This document shows positions 26,089-34,805 of a stretch of 64,000 nucleotides of DNA, one piece after another. The DNA lies in contig NZ_JOEI01000016.1 of assembly GCF_000718095.1 (NCBI RefSeq), positions 62,001-126,000 on the forward strand, read 5' to 3'. Positions within the stretch are counted from its first letter, which is position 1, and each line of letters opens with the position of its first letter. Both the position numbers and the translations under genes were made by a program. The notes below the pieces were generated by a model. That model worked only from the letters and a program-made list of their open reading frames with translations. It was not told where the DNA came from and made no database searches. The DNA comes from Streptomyces scopuliridis RB72. GTDB lineage: Bacteria > Actinomycetota > Actinomycetes > Streptomycetales > Streptomycetaceae.

Positions 26089-26751
26089 GTGGCAGAGGTT
26101 CTCGAATTCACAGCGATCGGCCCGGTGCGCGGCGCGGCAGTGCGTCCGCTCCGGCGGCCCCGCACGCCCGGCGGCATGCCGGTGATCGCCCCCATGCCCG
26201 CCGCGCGGCCCGCACGCATACCGTCCCAGCGCGAGGGCTCTGACGAGGCGATGGCCGCGGGCACCACCGTCGACCACCTGACCGAGACCTACCGCGCCCA
26301 CTACCGGTCGCTGCTCGGTCTCGCCGCCCTGCTGCTGGACGACACGGCCTCCTGCGAGGACGTCGTCCAGGAGGCCTTCATCCGGGTGCACTCCGCGCGC
26401 AATCGCGTCCGTGAGCCGGAGAAGACCCTCGCGTATCTGCGGCAGACGGTCGTGAACCTCTCCCGCTCCGCGCTGCGCCGCCGCATCCTCGGTCTCAAGC
26501 TGCTCTCGAAGCCGATGCCGGACATGGCGAGCGCGGAGGAGGGCGCGTACGACCTGCTGGAGCGGGACGCGCTGATCAAGGCCATGCGCGGGCTCCAGCG
26601 CCGGCAGCGCGAGGTGCTGTCGCTGCGGTACTTCGCGGACATGACCGAGGCGCAGGTCGCCGAGGCGCTGGGGATATCCCTGGGCTCGGTGAAGGCGTAC
26701 GGCTCGCGCGGCATAGCGGCGCTGCGCGTCGCCATGGAGGCCACGGCATGA
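26089..26751 (+). CDS. SigE-family ECF RNA polymerase sigma factor
   Basis: 220 aa from the GTG at 26089. The exact start is uncertain: MPVIAPMPAARPA at 26176 and MAAGTTVDHLTE at 26251 are also possible. The region-2 helix (LTETYRAHYRSLLGLAALLL, CEDVVQEAFIRVHSARN, EKTLAYLRQTVVNLSRSALR) and region 4 (LQRRQREVLSLRYFADMTEA, QVAEALGISLGSVKAYGSRG) are complete. This is the short SigE-type sigma factor of Streptomyces. Its stop overlaps the next gene by 4 bp, and that gene encodes a membrane protein that may regulate it. Confidence 0.92.
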   Translation: MAEVLEFTAIGPVRGAAVRPLRRPRTPGGMPVIAPMPAARPARIPSQREGSDEAMAAGTTVDHLTETYRAHYRSLLGLAALLLDDTASCEDVVQEAFIRVHSARNRVREPEKTLAYLRQTVVNLSRSALRRRILGLKLLSKPMPDMASAEEGAYDLLERDALIKAMRGLQRRQREVLSLRYFADMTEAQVAEALGISLGSVKAYGSRGIAALRVAMEATA

Positions 26752-28076
26752 GTGGGCGCGAGGACCGGCGAGGGTTCGGCCGCGGCGAGGGCCGCGGGGA
26801 CGAGCAGGCCGGGCCGGACGCTCCGTTGAACGACCTGACTGGAAACGGAATTGTGAACAACGGGCCGGAGAATGAGCTGAGCGGCCTCGGTGACACGGGT
26901 GCCGACAGGTGTAAGAACACCGCCGATGACGACAGTGCCGGCGGTGACCGCGCTGACGGCGCTGGCCGTGCCGGCGGCGACCGTGCAGACGGTGGCCGTG
27001 CTGGTGGTGACGGCGGTGACGGTGACAGCGGCGAGGTCGTGAGCAACGATCTGAACGGTGTCCTGGACGGGGACGAGCTGGCGCTGCGGCGGATGCTGCA
27101 CGGCGCCGTGGGCGACCTGCGGCCGTCCGACGGCGCCCTGGACCATCTCCGCAAGGCCGTACCGACCCGGCGGGCCAGAAAGCGCCAGGCGGTCGTCGGT
27201 ATGGCTGCGGCGGCGCTGCTGTTCGGTACGGCGGTCCCCGCCTTCGTGCATGTCGCCAACTCCACCGACGCGACGGACGACCGCGCCGTCAGCACCGGCC
27301 ACAGCGAGCAGGCGCAGGGCGGCGCCGACGCCGGTAAGGGCACCACGGGCGGCAAGAAGGACACAGGCGGCCCCTCCGACAAGGTGTCCGCCGCCGAGGA
27401 CGAGCCCGACAAGAAGGACAAGCCGGACGGTGGGGCCGTGTCGGGTTCGCCGGAGGGCGGCAAGGGCGGCTCGGCCGATTCCGAAGCCCCCTACGAGACC
27501 GCCTCCTCTCCCGCCTGCGACCCGAGCCAGCTCCTGGTCGTGGGCCAGACGGGCGCCCCGGACTCCGTTGGCACGGTCTACGGGAGCTTCCGCGTCTCCA
27601 ATGTCTCGGCCTCGGGCTGTTCGGTCACCGGCCGCGGCACGGTCAACGCCCTGGCGACGGGAGCGGCCGACCAGAGCAAGATCGCCGTCGCGCAGCACAC
27701 CGCGGGCGACCCGGCGGCCGGGCTGCCCGACCCCTCCCAGGAGGCGGCGGCGCTGGTGCTGCCACCGAACGGCGCGTACGAGGTGAAGTTCGCCTGGGTG
27801 CCGTCGGAGACCTGCCCGACGACCGGCGCCTCGCCCGACCCCTCCCCGTCCGAGGACGGCTCGGCGGGCACGACCGGCGACCCCGGTACCGGACCGGACA
27901 CCGGCACGGGGGACGGGTCGAACACGGTGACCCAGCTGACCACCGACGGCGGCACGATGGACGGCTCGGTCGCGGTGTCCCACACGGCGGAGCCGGGCGC
28001 CCCGAGCGGCCAGACGAGCATCCCCAACGCCTGCGCCGGCACCATCTACAAGACGGGTGTCCTCAACGCCTCGTAG
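26748..28076 (+). CDS. Single-pass membrane protein with DUF4232-like exterior, partner of the sigma factor
   Basis: 442 aa. The cytoplasmic N-terminal ~150 residues include a Gly/Asp/Arg repeat (GGDRADG) and the segment LDGDELALRRMLHGAVGDLR, then PSDGALDHLRKAVPTRRARK just before a membrane helix (VVGMAAAALLFGTAVPAFVH). Outside follows a charged low-complexity linker and a domain with paired Cys (ACDPSQLLVVGQTG, SNVSASGCSVTG, ETCPTTG, PNACAGT) like DUF4232. Operon overlap with the sigma gene suggests an anti-sigma or sensor role, but no zinc HxxxCxxC anti-sigma motif is present. Function is therefore inference only. Confidence 0.8.
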   Translation: MSGREDRRGFGRGEGRGDEQAGPDAPLNDLTGNGIVNNGPENELSGLGDTGADRCKNTADDDSAGGDRADGAGRAGGDRADGGRAGGDGGDGDSGEVVSNDLNGVLDGDELALRRMLHGAVGDLRPSDGALDHLRKAVPTRRARKRQAVVGMAAAALLFGTAVPAFVHVANSTDATDDRAVSTGHSEQAQGGADAGKGTTGGKKDTGGPSDKVSAAEDEPDKKDKPDGGAVSGSPEGGKGGSADSEAPYETASSPACDPSQLLVVGQTGAPDSVGTVYGSFRVSNVSASGCSVTGRGTVNALATGAADQSKIAVAQHTAGDPAAGLPDPSQEAAALVLPPNGAYEVKFAWVPSETCPTTGASPDPSPSEDGSAGTTGDPGTGPDTGTGDGSNTVTQLTTDGGTMDGSVAVSHTAEPGAPSGQTSIPNACAGTIYKTGVLNAS

Positions 28077-28210
28077 GCAGGCGCGAGCGGTCGTAGGGAC
28101 ACGGGCTGTTGTAGGGCGTTGTAGGGCATGGGCTGTACGACGCGGGCCGGGAGAGACACGGGCAGGGGGAGGCGCGGGCCGGGGGAGGCGCGGGCCGGGA
28201 GACCGGAGTG

Positions 28211-28963
28211 CTACGCGGCGGTCTCCAGCCCCAACTGCCGGTCCCTGATCGCCTCCGCCTCGCGCCGGACCAGCCGGAACCACATGAAGACCACGAAGCC
28301 GGCGAAGACGAACCACTCACCGGTGTAACCGAGGTTCTGGAACGCCTTGAGGTCGAGCCCCGTGTTCTGCGGCGCGCCCGCGGGCACGGCCCGCAGCCCG
28401 TCCGACGCCTTGCTGACGGTGACCCAGGCGTCGTACACGTCGTACGGCACGACGTTGACCAGCGACGCCGCGCTGATCATGGCCAGCTGCCCCTGGGGCA
28501 GCCCGCCGCCCGCCCGCACCCCGTCGGAGCCGGTGGACTCGGACGCCTGGAGCGACCCGGTCACGGTCACCTCGCCGGTGGGCGGCGCGGGCACCTTCCC
28601 GCCGCTGGGCAGCCAGCCGCGCACCACGGGCAGCGCCTTGCCGCCGTCGGTACGGAGCATGGTCAGCACATACGAACCGTTCTCGCCGTCCAGCTCCCGG
28701 TCGGGCACCAGGAACTGATCTCCGTACCGCCCGCTCGCCGTGGCATGCCGGCCCGAGGTCTCCTGGTCGACCGGCAGCAGGGTCTCCAGCGCGGCCGCGG
28801 GCCGCTCACCGGGATCGGGCGCCGCCTTCGCGGCCTCGTGCGAGGCGACACGGTCCTCGAAGCGCCCCAGCTGCCAGGTCCCCATGAAAATGCACACGGG
28901 GATCGCCAGCAGGACGAAGACGTTGATCCCCAACCAGCGCGGAGTCACCAGGAAGCGGTACAC
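28211..28963 (-). CDS. SURF1 family protein
   Basis: 250 aa from GTG 28963 (MYRFLVTPRWLGINVFVLLA). It has two membrane helices, the N-terminal VFVLLAIPVCIFMGTWQLGR and the C-terminal EWFVFAGFVVFMWFRLVRRE, flanking an exterior domain with SGRHATASGRYGDQFLVPDR and VVRGWLPSGG. SURF1 helps assemble cytochrome c oxidase. The longer frame upstream to 29059 lacks a ribosome site. The 135-bp gap downstream has short GC-rich direct repeats (28169-28200). Confidence 0.93.
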   Translation of the reverse strand: MYRFLVTPRWLGINVFVLLAIPVCIFMGTWQLGRFEDRVASHEAAKAAPDPGERPAAALETLLPVDQETSGRHATASGRYGDQFLVPDRELDGENGSYVLTMLRTDGGKALPVVRGWLPSGGKVPAPPTGEVTVTGSLQASESTGSDGVRAGGGLPQGQLAMISAASLVNVVPYDVYDAWVTVSKASDGLRAVPAGAPQNTGLDLKAFQNLGYTGEWFVFAGFVVFMWFRLVRREAEAIRDRQLGLETAA

Positions 28964-29111
28964 CCCTCCACGGTACGGAACGCCGCCCGGACGCCCCGTC
29001 CCGGGTCCCCCGTAGAGGCCCCCGCGGGCCCCGGGAACCAGGACGCGGGCTCCCGTCACCTCACCCCGGTCACCTCACCCCCATCCCGGCCTCGCCTCGC
29101 CTCGTCTCAGC

Positions 29112-30968
29112 TCACCGCGCACCCACCCCCAGGTGCTTGACGGCGAACTCCAGCTCCAGCCGGACCTGCTTGATCCGCTCCTCGACGACGAGCGAGCCAT
29201 GGCCCGCGTCGTACCGGTACACCTCGTGGACCGCGCCCCGGGCCGCCAGCCTGTCCACATAGTTCTCCACCTGGCGGATCGGGCAGCGCGGGTCGTTGAC
29301 GCCCGCCGAGATATAGACCGGGGCCCGGACGTCGTCGACATAGGTCAGCGGGGACGAGGCCGCGAACCGTTCGGGCACCTCCTCCGGCGTACCGCCCAGC
29401 AGCGTGCGGTCCATCGCCTTGAGGGCTTCCATCTCGTCGTGGTACGCCGTCACATAGTCGGCGACCGGCACGGCCGCGAGCCCCACGGACCAGGCGTCGG
29501 GCTGGGTGCCGAGGCCGAGCAGGGTCAGATAGCCGCCCCACGAGCCGCCCGCGAGGACCAGCTTCGCCGGATCCGCCAGACCGGAGTCCACCGCCCACTC
29601 CCGGACCGCCGCGATGTCCTCCAGCTCGATCAGCCCGACCCGGTGCTTCAGCGCGTCCGTCCACTCCCGTCCGTATCCGGTGGAGCCCCGGTAGTTGACC
29701 CGGACGACCGCGAAGCCGTGGTCGACCCACGCGGCCGGGCCCGCCGCGAACGCGTCACTGTCATGCCAGGTCGGGCCGCCGTGGATCTCGAAGACCGTCG
29801 GGAACGGACCCTCGCCCTCCGGCCGCTGCACCAGCGCGTGGACCCGGCCGCCGGGACCCTCCACCCACGCGTCCTCAACCGGCACCGACCCGGGCGCCGC
29901 CGGCCCCGGCGGATTGAGCACCACCCCGCCCGCCGTGGACCGCACCTCCGGCGGACGGGCCGCCGACGACCACAGATACTCCACGCTTCCGTCGGGCCGG
30001 GCCGTCGCCCCCGAGACCGTCCCGGCCGGAGTCTCCACCTGGATGAGCGCGCTCTTGGCGAAGTCATAACGCCACAGCTCGCTGCGGGCCTCGAAGCTGT
30101 GCGCGACCAGCAGCCCCGATCCGTCCGGATACCACTCGGCGTTGACATCGCCGGGCAGCTCGATGGCGAGGTCGGTCTCCTCGCCGGTCAGCGGATTCCA
30201 GACGACCGGCTCCCAGCGGCCCCGCCGCTGATGGCCGATGAGCAGCCGGCTGTCCCCTTCCACCGGCGCGAAGCCCAGCACCTCCAGGCCCAGCTCGCGC
30301 GTACCGCCCTCCGTGTCGTCCAGCTGGGCCACCACCGAGCCGTCCAGCCGCAGCACCCGCACCGCCGAGTGCATCGCGTCGCCGTGCTCGGTGTGCTCTA
30401 TCGCCAGCAGCGAGCCGTCGTGCGACAGATCCCCGACCCCGGCCGACTCGCGGTGCCGGTAGATCTCCACGGGCTCCTCGCCGGGCCGGACGACATGGAG
30501 CGTCGAGCCGTCCTCGTCGGTCGAGCGCCCCACCACCGCCGTACCGTCCCGGCCGAGCGCGAGCCCGGCCGGATAGGAGGGGCCGAGACCCGGCACCGCC
30601 GGCTCGTCACCCGCTCCGTCCGCCCCGGCGGCGAACCGCTGGCGCATCCAGACCCCGAACTCGTCCCCGTCCGTGTCCGAGAACCACCAGATCCACTCGC
30701 CGTCGAGCGAGAGCACGCCGTCCGTCGTCCCGTTCGGCCGGTCCGTCGCCTGCCGCTGCTCACCGGTCGCGCGATCCCACGCGTACAGCTCGTACGTCCC
30801 CGTCGCGTTGGAGACGAACAGCGCCCGCTCCGGCGCGTCCTCCGCCCAGTCGGGCAGCGACACCCGCGGCGCCCGGAAGCGCTTCTCCCACTCGGGCATG
30901 GAGGCCGCGGCCGAGCCCGCCGCCGGGGCCGCTGTCGAATCCGGTGTCGAACCGGTGATCTCAGTCAT
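29112..30968 (-). CDS. Prolyl-oligopeptidase family (S9) peptidase
   Basis: 618 aa from ATG 30968. The N-terminal ~350 residues form a beta-propeller (YELYAWDRATGEQRQATDRP, ISHDGSLLAIEHTEHGD-like blades). The C-terminal alpha/beta-hydrolase domain has the catalytic Ser in LAGGSWGGYLTLLGLGT, the Asp in ISAGVNDPRCPIRQVENYVD and the His in DAGHGSLV. No signal peptide is seen, so it probably acts in the cytoplasm on short peptides. It stands alone, convergent with nothing. Confidence 0.94.
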   Translation of the reverse strand: MTEITGSTPDSTAAPAAGSAAASMPEWEKRFRAPRVSLPDWAEDAPERALFVSNATGTYELYAWDRATGEQRQATDRPNGTTDGVLSLDGEWIWWFSDTDGDEFGVWMRQRFAAGADGAGDEPAVPGLGPSYPAGLALGRDGTAVVGRSTDEDGSTLHVVRPGEEPVEIYRHRESAGVGDLSHDGSLLAIEHTEHGDAMHSAVRVLRLDGSVVAQLDDTEGGTRELGLEVLGFAPVEGDSRLLIGHQRRGRWEPVVWNPLTGEETDLAIELPGDVNAEWYPDGSGLLVAHSFEARSELWRYDFAKSALIQVETPAGTVSGATARPDGSVEYLWSSAARPPEVRSTAGGVVLNPPGPAAPGSVPVEDAWVEGPGGRVHALVQRPEGEGPFPTVFEIHGGPTWHDSDAFAAGPAAWVDHGFAVVRVNYRGSTGYGREWTDALKHRVGLIELEDIAAVREWAVDSGLADPAKLVLAGGSWGGYLTLLGLGTQPDAWSVGLAAVPVADYVTAYHDEMEALKAMDRTLLGGTPEEVPERFAASSPLTYVDDVRAPVYISAGVNDPRCPIRQVENYVDRLAARGAVHEVYRYDAGHGSLVVEERIKQVRLELEFAVKHLGVGAR

Positions 30969-31014
30969 GCCCCCTATTCTGCGCCCGGCCCCTGACATTC
31001 CGTCGGCGTCCCGC

Positions 31015-31647
31015 TCAGCCTGTGGATAACTCCTTGAGCAGCATCTTCGTGGCCACGGTGGTCAGCTCCTTCTCGGCCTGGTCCCAGCTCCAGCCGCAGT
31101 CGTCGACGAGCGTGCGCCAGGCACCCAGGCCGAAGCAGAACCACAGCACGTCCGCGCACCGCTCGACGGTCATCCCGGTCTTGAGAGCACCGAGGCCCTT
31201 GAGGTGTGAGGCGATCTCTCGGAGGGCAGAGGTGTAGAGAGAGGTGCCCTCGTCCCAGAGTGCTTCCGCCGCCTCGTGCACGGGCAGCGCGCTGTAGAGG
31301 ATCGCGATGGATTCGCGGTGCTCCTCGTTGCTGAGCCGGGTGCGGTGGGCGAGCAGGGCGATGGCGGAGACGGCGTCCTCGGTGCCCCGTATCCGCTCCA
31401 CGGTCTCCTGAGCGCCGGAGTGCGCGGCCGCGCGGCGGACGGTCTCCCGCAGTATGTCGAGCCGGCCCCCGGCGCTGACGTACACCGTCTTGACCGCGGT
31501 CCCTGCCTCACGGGCGATCTCGGCGACGGTCACCTGCGCGAAACCCCGCTCCAGGAAGAGCCGCCGCGCCGCGTCGATGATGTCGCGCCGCGTGGCGGCC
31601 GCGGTGAGTGCGCGACGAGGAGAGTGGTACGGACGCTCGCCAGACAT
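31015..31647 (-). CDS. TetR-family regulator
   Basis: 210 aa. The N-terminal HTH reads AATRRDIIDAARRLFLERGF, AQVTVAEIAREAGTAVKTVY (residues ~16-62). The C-terminal ligand/dimer domain is helical with WFCFGLGAWRTLVDDCGWSW. It is divergent from a hemerythrin-like gene, with a perfect palindrome at 31702-31719 between them. It probably represses that gene and itself; the inducer is unknown. Confidence 0.93.
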   Translation of the reverse strand: MSGERPYHSPRRALTAAATRRDIIDAARRLFLERGFAQVTVAEIAREAGTAVKTVYVSAGGRLDILRETVRRAAAHSGAQETVERIRGTEDAVSAIALLAHRTRLSNEEHRESIAILYSALPVHEAAEALWDEGTSLYTSALREIASHLKGLGALKTGMTVERCADVLWFCFGLGAWRTLVDDCGWSWDQAEKELTTVATKMLLKELSTG

Positions 31648-31701
31648 ACCGGCATTTTATGACAAAGCGGGCATTTATTGCAGTACCTGTGAGTTCATTA
31701 C

Positions 31702-31719
31702 ATAGGGGCTTACCCCTAT
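31702..31719. promoter_or_regulatory. Inverted repeat, probable TetR operator
   Basis: ATAGGGG-CTTA-CCCCTAT is a perfect 7-bp inverted repeat with a 4-bp spacer, 16 bp before the hemerythrin start and 54 bp before the TetR start. Its size and place fit a TetR dimer site that would block the hemerythrin ribosome or promoter region. Confidence 0.6.
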
Positions 31720-31735
31720 TTTCGAGGGACACAGA

Positions 31736-32452
31736 ATGACGGTTTCATCCACGCTTCGATCCGAACGCTCGCGCATCTACGACGAACTCCTCGCCGAGCA
31801 CACGATCATGCGGCGGGGCGCTGCCCTCGTGGCCGTCTCGTTCGCGAATCTCGCCGACGGTCAGCCCGTCGATGTCGGGACGCTGGTCAGCACCTCCCGT
31901 TGGCTGATCGAGTACGTCAGGAGCCACCACGGGAGTGAGGAGGAACAGCTCTGGCCGGCGCTGAGCGAGCTGTTTCCCGCCGCCGTCGCCGAACTGGACC
32001 GGATGGTCATTGAGCACCAGGCGCTCGACGCCGAGCTGCACACCCTCACCAGGGCGGTCGACGCGATCGACGCCCGGGAGATCACCGGCGGACCCGCCGA
32101 GGTGCTGGTGGTCGTCAGTGAGGCGGCCATGACCGGGCTGCCGTCGGCCCAGCGGGTCCGCGAGATTCTGACCAGGCACTTCGACGAGGAGGAGCCGGTC
32201 CTGCTCGAACTGTTCACGCAGGTACCCGACGGGGACCTCGCGCGGGTGCGGAACGGAATCTTCCGCGGTGACTCCCGGGTCAGCCCGCATCTGGTGCTCG
32301 GCCTGATGGAGGACCCCGACCGGATCCCCGGGTACGCGGCCGTGCTGAGCGCCTTCCCGGCGTCGGTGCGCTGGCTGCGCCCCGTACTGCTGGCGCGCTA
32401 CCGCTCCACCAAGAAGGCGCTGGCGGTGACGACGTTCCTGGACAGGGTCTAG
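31736..32452 (+). CDS. Hemerythrin HHE-domain protein
   Basis: 238 aa. The four-helix HHE domain supplies His/Glu ligands for a di-iron site: H22, H64/H65 with E68-E70 (SHHGSEEEQLWPAL), H94, H102, and RHFDEEEP around residue 148. The C-terminal ~75 residues form an extra helical part (SPHLVLGLMEDPDRIPGYAA). Proteins of this type bind oxygen or NO or take part in iron and stress response. Control by the divergent TetR is likely. Confidence 0.88.
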   Translation: MTVSSTLRSERSRIYDELLAEHTIMRRGAALVAVSFANLADGQPVDVGTLVSTSRWLIEYVRSHHGSEEEQLWPALSELFPAAVAELDRMVIEHQALDAELHTLTRAVDAIDAREITGGPAEVLVVVSEAAMTGLPSAQRVREILTRHFDEEEPVLLELFTQVPDGDLARVRNGIFRGDSRVSPHLVLGLMEDPDRIPGYAAVLSAFPASVRWLRPVLLARYRSTKKALAVTTFLDRV

Positions 32453-32544
32453 AGGGACGTTCCCGGACAGGGTCTAGAGGAAAGGTGGTCTGGACGGTAA
32501 GTCCGGCTCTGCCCTGCCCAGCACGTCGTCCTGAACGAAGGTGG

Positions 32545-33795
32545 TCAGCTGCCGGAGCCGCGCGAACGGGCGTGCAGCGTTCGCGCGACCCTCGGGCCCA
32601 GCCAGCGCTTGAGCTTGCGCAGCGCCTCCAGCTGCTCGGCCGCCCTGTCGATCCGGTAGTACAGCTGGGGCGGGATGTGCGGCAGCAGCGGGGAGTGCCG
32701 CTGCCCGAGCAGCGCGAACATCTGCGCCGGGGCGAGATGGATATAGCGCGGAAGGTTCTCGTACCACTGGGCGCTGTAGCGGGCCGCGCTCTGGACGGGG
32801 AGGAGGGCGGACCTCCGTTCCCGCTCGTACTGGACGAGGGCGTGCCGCAGTTCCGGGCGTACGCCGTTTCCGTCGTGTCCGCGCTGCCCGTCGTGTCCGC
32901 GCAGCGCGCCCGCGAGTGCGATGGCGTCCTCCAGCGCGAGTGTGGTGCCCGCGCCGATGGAGTAGTGCGTGGTGTGGGCGGCGTCGCCGAGCAGGACGAG
33001 ATTGCCGTGGTGCCAGGTCCGGTTGGTCAGGGTGCGGAAGTTCAGCCACTGCGCGCTGCCGTCGGCGTGCGCCCGGCCGATCAGCCGGTGCCCGTCCAGC
33101 GGTCCGGCGAAGAGTCGCTCCAGCAGGGCCAGACCGTCCGCCTCGCTCGCCTTGTCGAGCCCGAGGCCCTTCCAGGTCTCGGGGGAGCACTCGACGATGC
33201 AGGTGCTCCCGTCCTCGCTGAACCCGTAGGCGTAGCACCAGATCCAGCCGTGCCCGGTCTCCACGAAGGCGAAGGTGAAGGAGTCGAAGATCTTGGTCGT
33301 GCCGAGCCAGATGTAGGTGTTGCGCCCGGCCGTGGCCTCGGTGCCGAAGTGTCCGGCGTGGCGCTCGCGCAGTGCGCTGCCGACCCCGTCGCAGGCCACG
33401 ACCAGGTCGGCGTCGGGGAGTTCGGCCGCGTCGGCGACCGGGTGCTCGAACTCGACGCGTACGCCGAGGGAACGGGCCCGCTCGGCGAGGATGTCGAGCA
33501 GCCGGCGGCGGCCGATACCGAAGCCCGTGTCGCCGTGGTGCACCGTCTTCCGCTCGCCGACGTGTGCGACCCCGTCGCTCCAGCGGACCGAGCTCTCGCT
33601 GATGGCGACCGCGGATTCCGGGTCGTGGACATGGAGCTTGTCGATCAGGCTGCCCCAGTAGGTCACGCCCCAGCCGTAGGTGGACCCGGCCGCGTTCCGT
33701 TCGTGGACGGTGATGTCATGGGAGGGGTTCTGCCGTTTCATCAGGATCGAGAAGTACAGGCCGGCGGGCCCGCCGCCGACGCATGCGACCTTCAC
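32545..33795 (-). CDS. FAD-dependent monooxygenase (PHBH fold)
   Basis: 416 aa. It has MKVACVGGGPAGLYFSILMK for FAD binding, the DG motif (VVACDGVGSALRERHAG) and the GD motif (VLLGDAAHTTHYSIGAGTTL followed by ALEDAIALA). The overall sequence resembles salicylyl-CoA or anthraniloyl-CoA hydroxylases and VioD-like enzymes. It therefore probably hydroxylates an aromatic acyl or indole-type substrate with NAD(P)H and O2. The C-terminal tail is basic. No other aromatic-catabolism gene is adjacent, so the substrate remains open. Confidence 0.87.
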   Translation of the reverse strand: MKVACVGGGPAGLYFSILMKRQNPSHDITVHERNAAGSTYGWGVTYWGSLIDKLHVHDPESAVAISESSVRWSDGVAHVGERKTVHHGDTGFGIGRRRLLDILAERARSLGVRVEFEHPVADAAELPDADLVVACDGVGSALRERHAGHFGTEATAGRNTYIWLGTTKIFDSFTFAFVETGHGWIWCYAYGFSEDGSTCIVECSPETWKGLGLDKASEADGLALLERLFAGPLDGHRLIGRAHADGSAQWLNFRTLTNRTWHHGNLVLLGDAAHTTHYSIGAGTTLALEDAIALAGALRGHDGQRGHDGNGVRPELRHALVQYERERRSALLPVQSAARYSAQWYENLPRYIHLAPAQMFALLGQRHSPLLPHIPPQLYYRIDRAAEQLEALRKLKRWLGPRVARTLHARSRGSGS

Positions 33796-33994
33796 AGGTG
33801 CTCCCGGTTGTCCCGTTGTGACGCAAAGTGATCAATGGTGGACGAAGAGTAGCAGGGCGTGAGTGTCTTCCGGTGTGATCGCAGGCGTGACGCGGTGGCC
33901 TGCGCGGGTCGAGGTGGCGGGCCGGCGTGGGTCGGTGTCGTCGGCTTCGCGTTGGCTCGGTCCGGGCTTGTTGTGCGGTCGCCCCGTACGGGAT

Positions 33995-34016
33995 ACTTCT
34001 ACAGCGCTGTAGAAGT
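33995..34016. promoter_or_regulatory. 22-bp perfect palindrome upstream of tatA-like gene
   Basis: The half-site ACTTCTACAGC (33995-34005) is followed directly by its exact complement to 34016. It ends 35 bp before the tatA-like ATG. The CTACA...TGTAG core resembles BlaI/CopY-type operators, but no such regulator is encoded in this window. Confidence 0.7.
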
Positions 34017-34051
34017 CGATCCGCATCCGTTACCGGGAGAGAGCAGACCTG

Positions 34052-34333
34052 ATGTTCGGCTTGAGTGAACTGGCCCTGATCCTCATCGTCATCGCGGTGG
34101 TCGTCGGGGTGAAGAAGCTCCCTGAGCTGACCCGCTCCGCCGGCAAGGCCGCCCGCATCCTCAAGAGCGAGACGAAGGCGCTCAAGGAGGAGGGCAAGGA
34201 GGAAGGCAAGGCGGGGGACAAGGCGGAGGGCAGGGCGCCCGACGCCGCCGCGCCGGGGGAGCGTCGTGTCGTCACCGGCACCATCGTCGATCGGGACGAC
34301 CCGCCCGTGCGGGATTCCCGCGAGAAGCCGTAG
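34052..34333 (+). CDS. TatA/TatE-like twin-arginine translocase protein
   Basis: 93 aa. One N-terminal membrane helix (FGLSELALILIVIAVVVGVK), the hinge KKLPELTRSAGKAAR, an amphipathic helix ([17 protein letters not shown]) and a charged tail are the TatA layout. TatA proteins polymerise to form the pore for folded proteins with RR signals. The ATG at 34052 has GGGAGAG upstream. tatC is not nearby, so this is an accessory copy. A palindrome just upstream suggests regulated expression. A second copy lies at 39327. Confidence 0.92.
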   Translation: MFGLSELALILIVIAVVVGVKKLPELTRSAGKAARILKSETKALKEEGKEEGKAGDKAEGRAPDAAAPGERRVVTGTIVDRDDPPVRDSREKP

Positions 34334-34429
34334 CTCTAGACTGAACCGCTGGTTCGGGCCTTCGGGCCCTCAGACATGAGGACATTCGGGTTGACGGGGT
34401 GACGGCCCACGCGGGACGGGAGAGCGATC

Positions 34430-34798
34430 GTGACGGCAGGTGGGCCGGCGGGTGCCGGCGGTTTCGAGGACCCTCCTGCCGAAGTGCTGGCCGAGGCCGC
34501 CGCCGCGTTCGGGCTGCTGGCGTCGTCGGCGCGGCTGCACATCGTGTGGGTCCTGGCCCAGGGCGAGAGCGATGTGACCGGACTCGCCGAGCGCGTGGGC
34601 GGGGCACTGCCCGCCGTCAGCCAGCATCTGACCAAGCTGAAGCTGGCCGGTCTCGTACGGTCGCGGCGCGAGGGCCGTCGCCAGGTGTACTTCGTCGACG
34701 ATCCGGATGTCGTGACCGTGGTCCGGCTGATGGTCGGCCAGCTGGCCGACCGCGCGGCGCACGCTCCGGCACGGCGCGTCCGCGACATCACGGCCTGA
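34430..34798 (+). CDS. ArsR-family winged-helix regulator
   Basis: 122 aa from GTG 34430 (GGGAGAG at 34420-34426). The core reads AAAAFGLLASSARLHIVWVL, VTGLAERVGGALPAVSQHLT, KLKLAGLVRSRREGRRQVYF, the complete ArsR fold. It has no Cys, so it lacks the usual alpha-3 metal site, but His residues near the C-terminus (DRAAHAP) might serve. It is followed after 7 bp by a P-type ATPase, which it probably controls. Repeats GAACC-GCT-GGTTC at 34343-34355 and a GGGCC/GGCCC stem lie upstream. Confidence 0.92.
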   Translation: MTAGGPAGAGGFEDPPAEVLAEAAAAFGLLASSARLHIVWVLAQGESDVTGLAERVGGALPAVSQHLTKLKLAGLVRSRREGRRQVYFVDDPDVVTVVRLMVGQLADRAAHAPARRVRDITA

Positions 34799-34805
34799 GT
34801 CCGCG

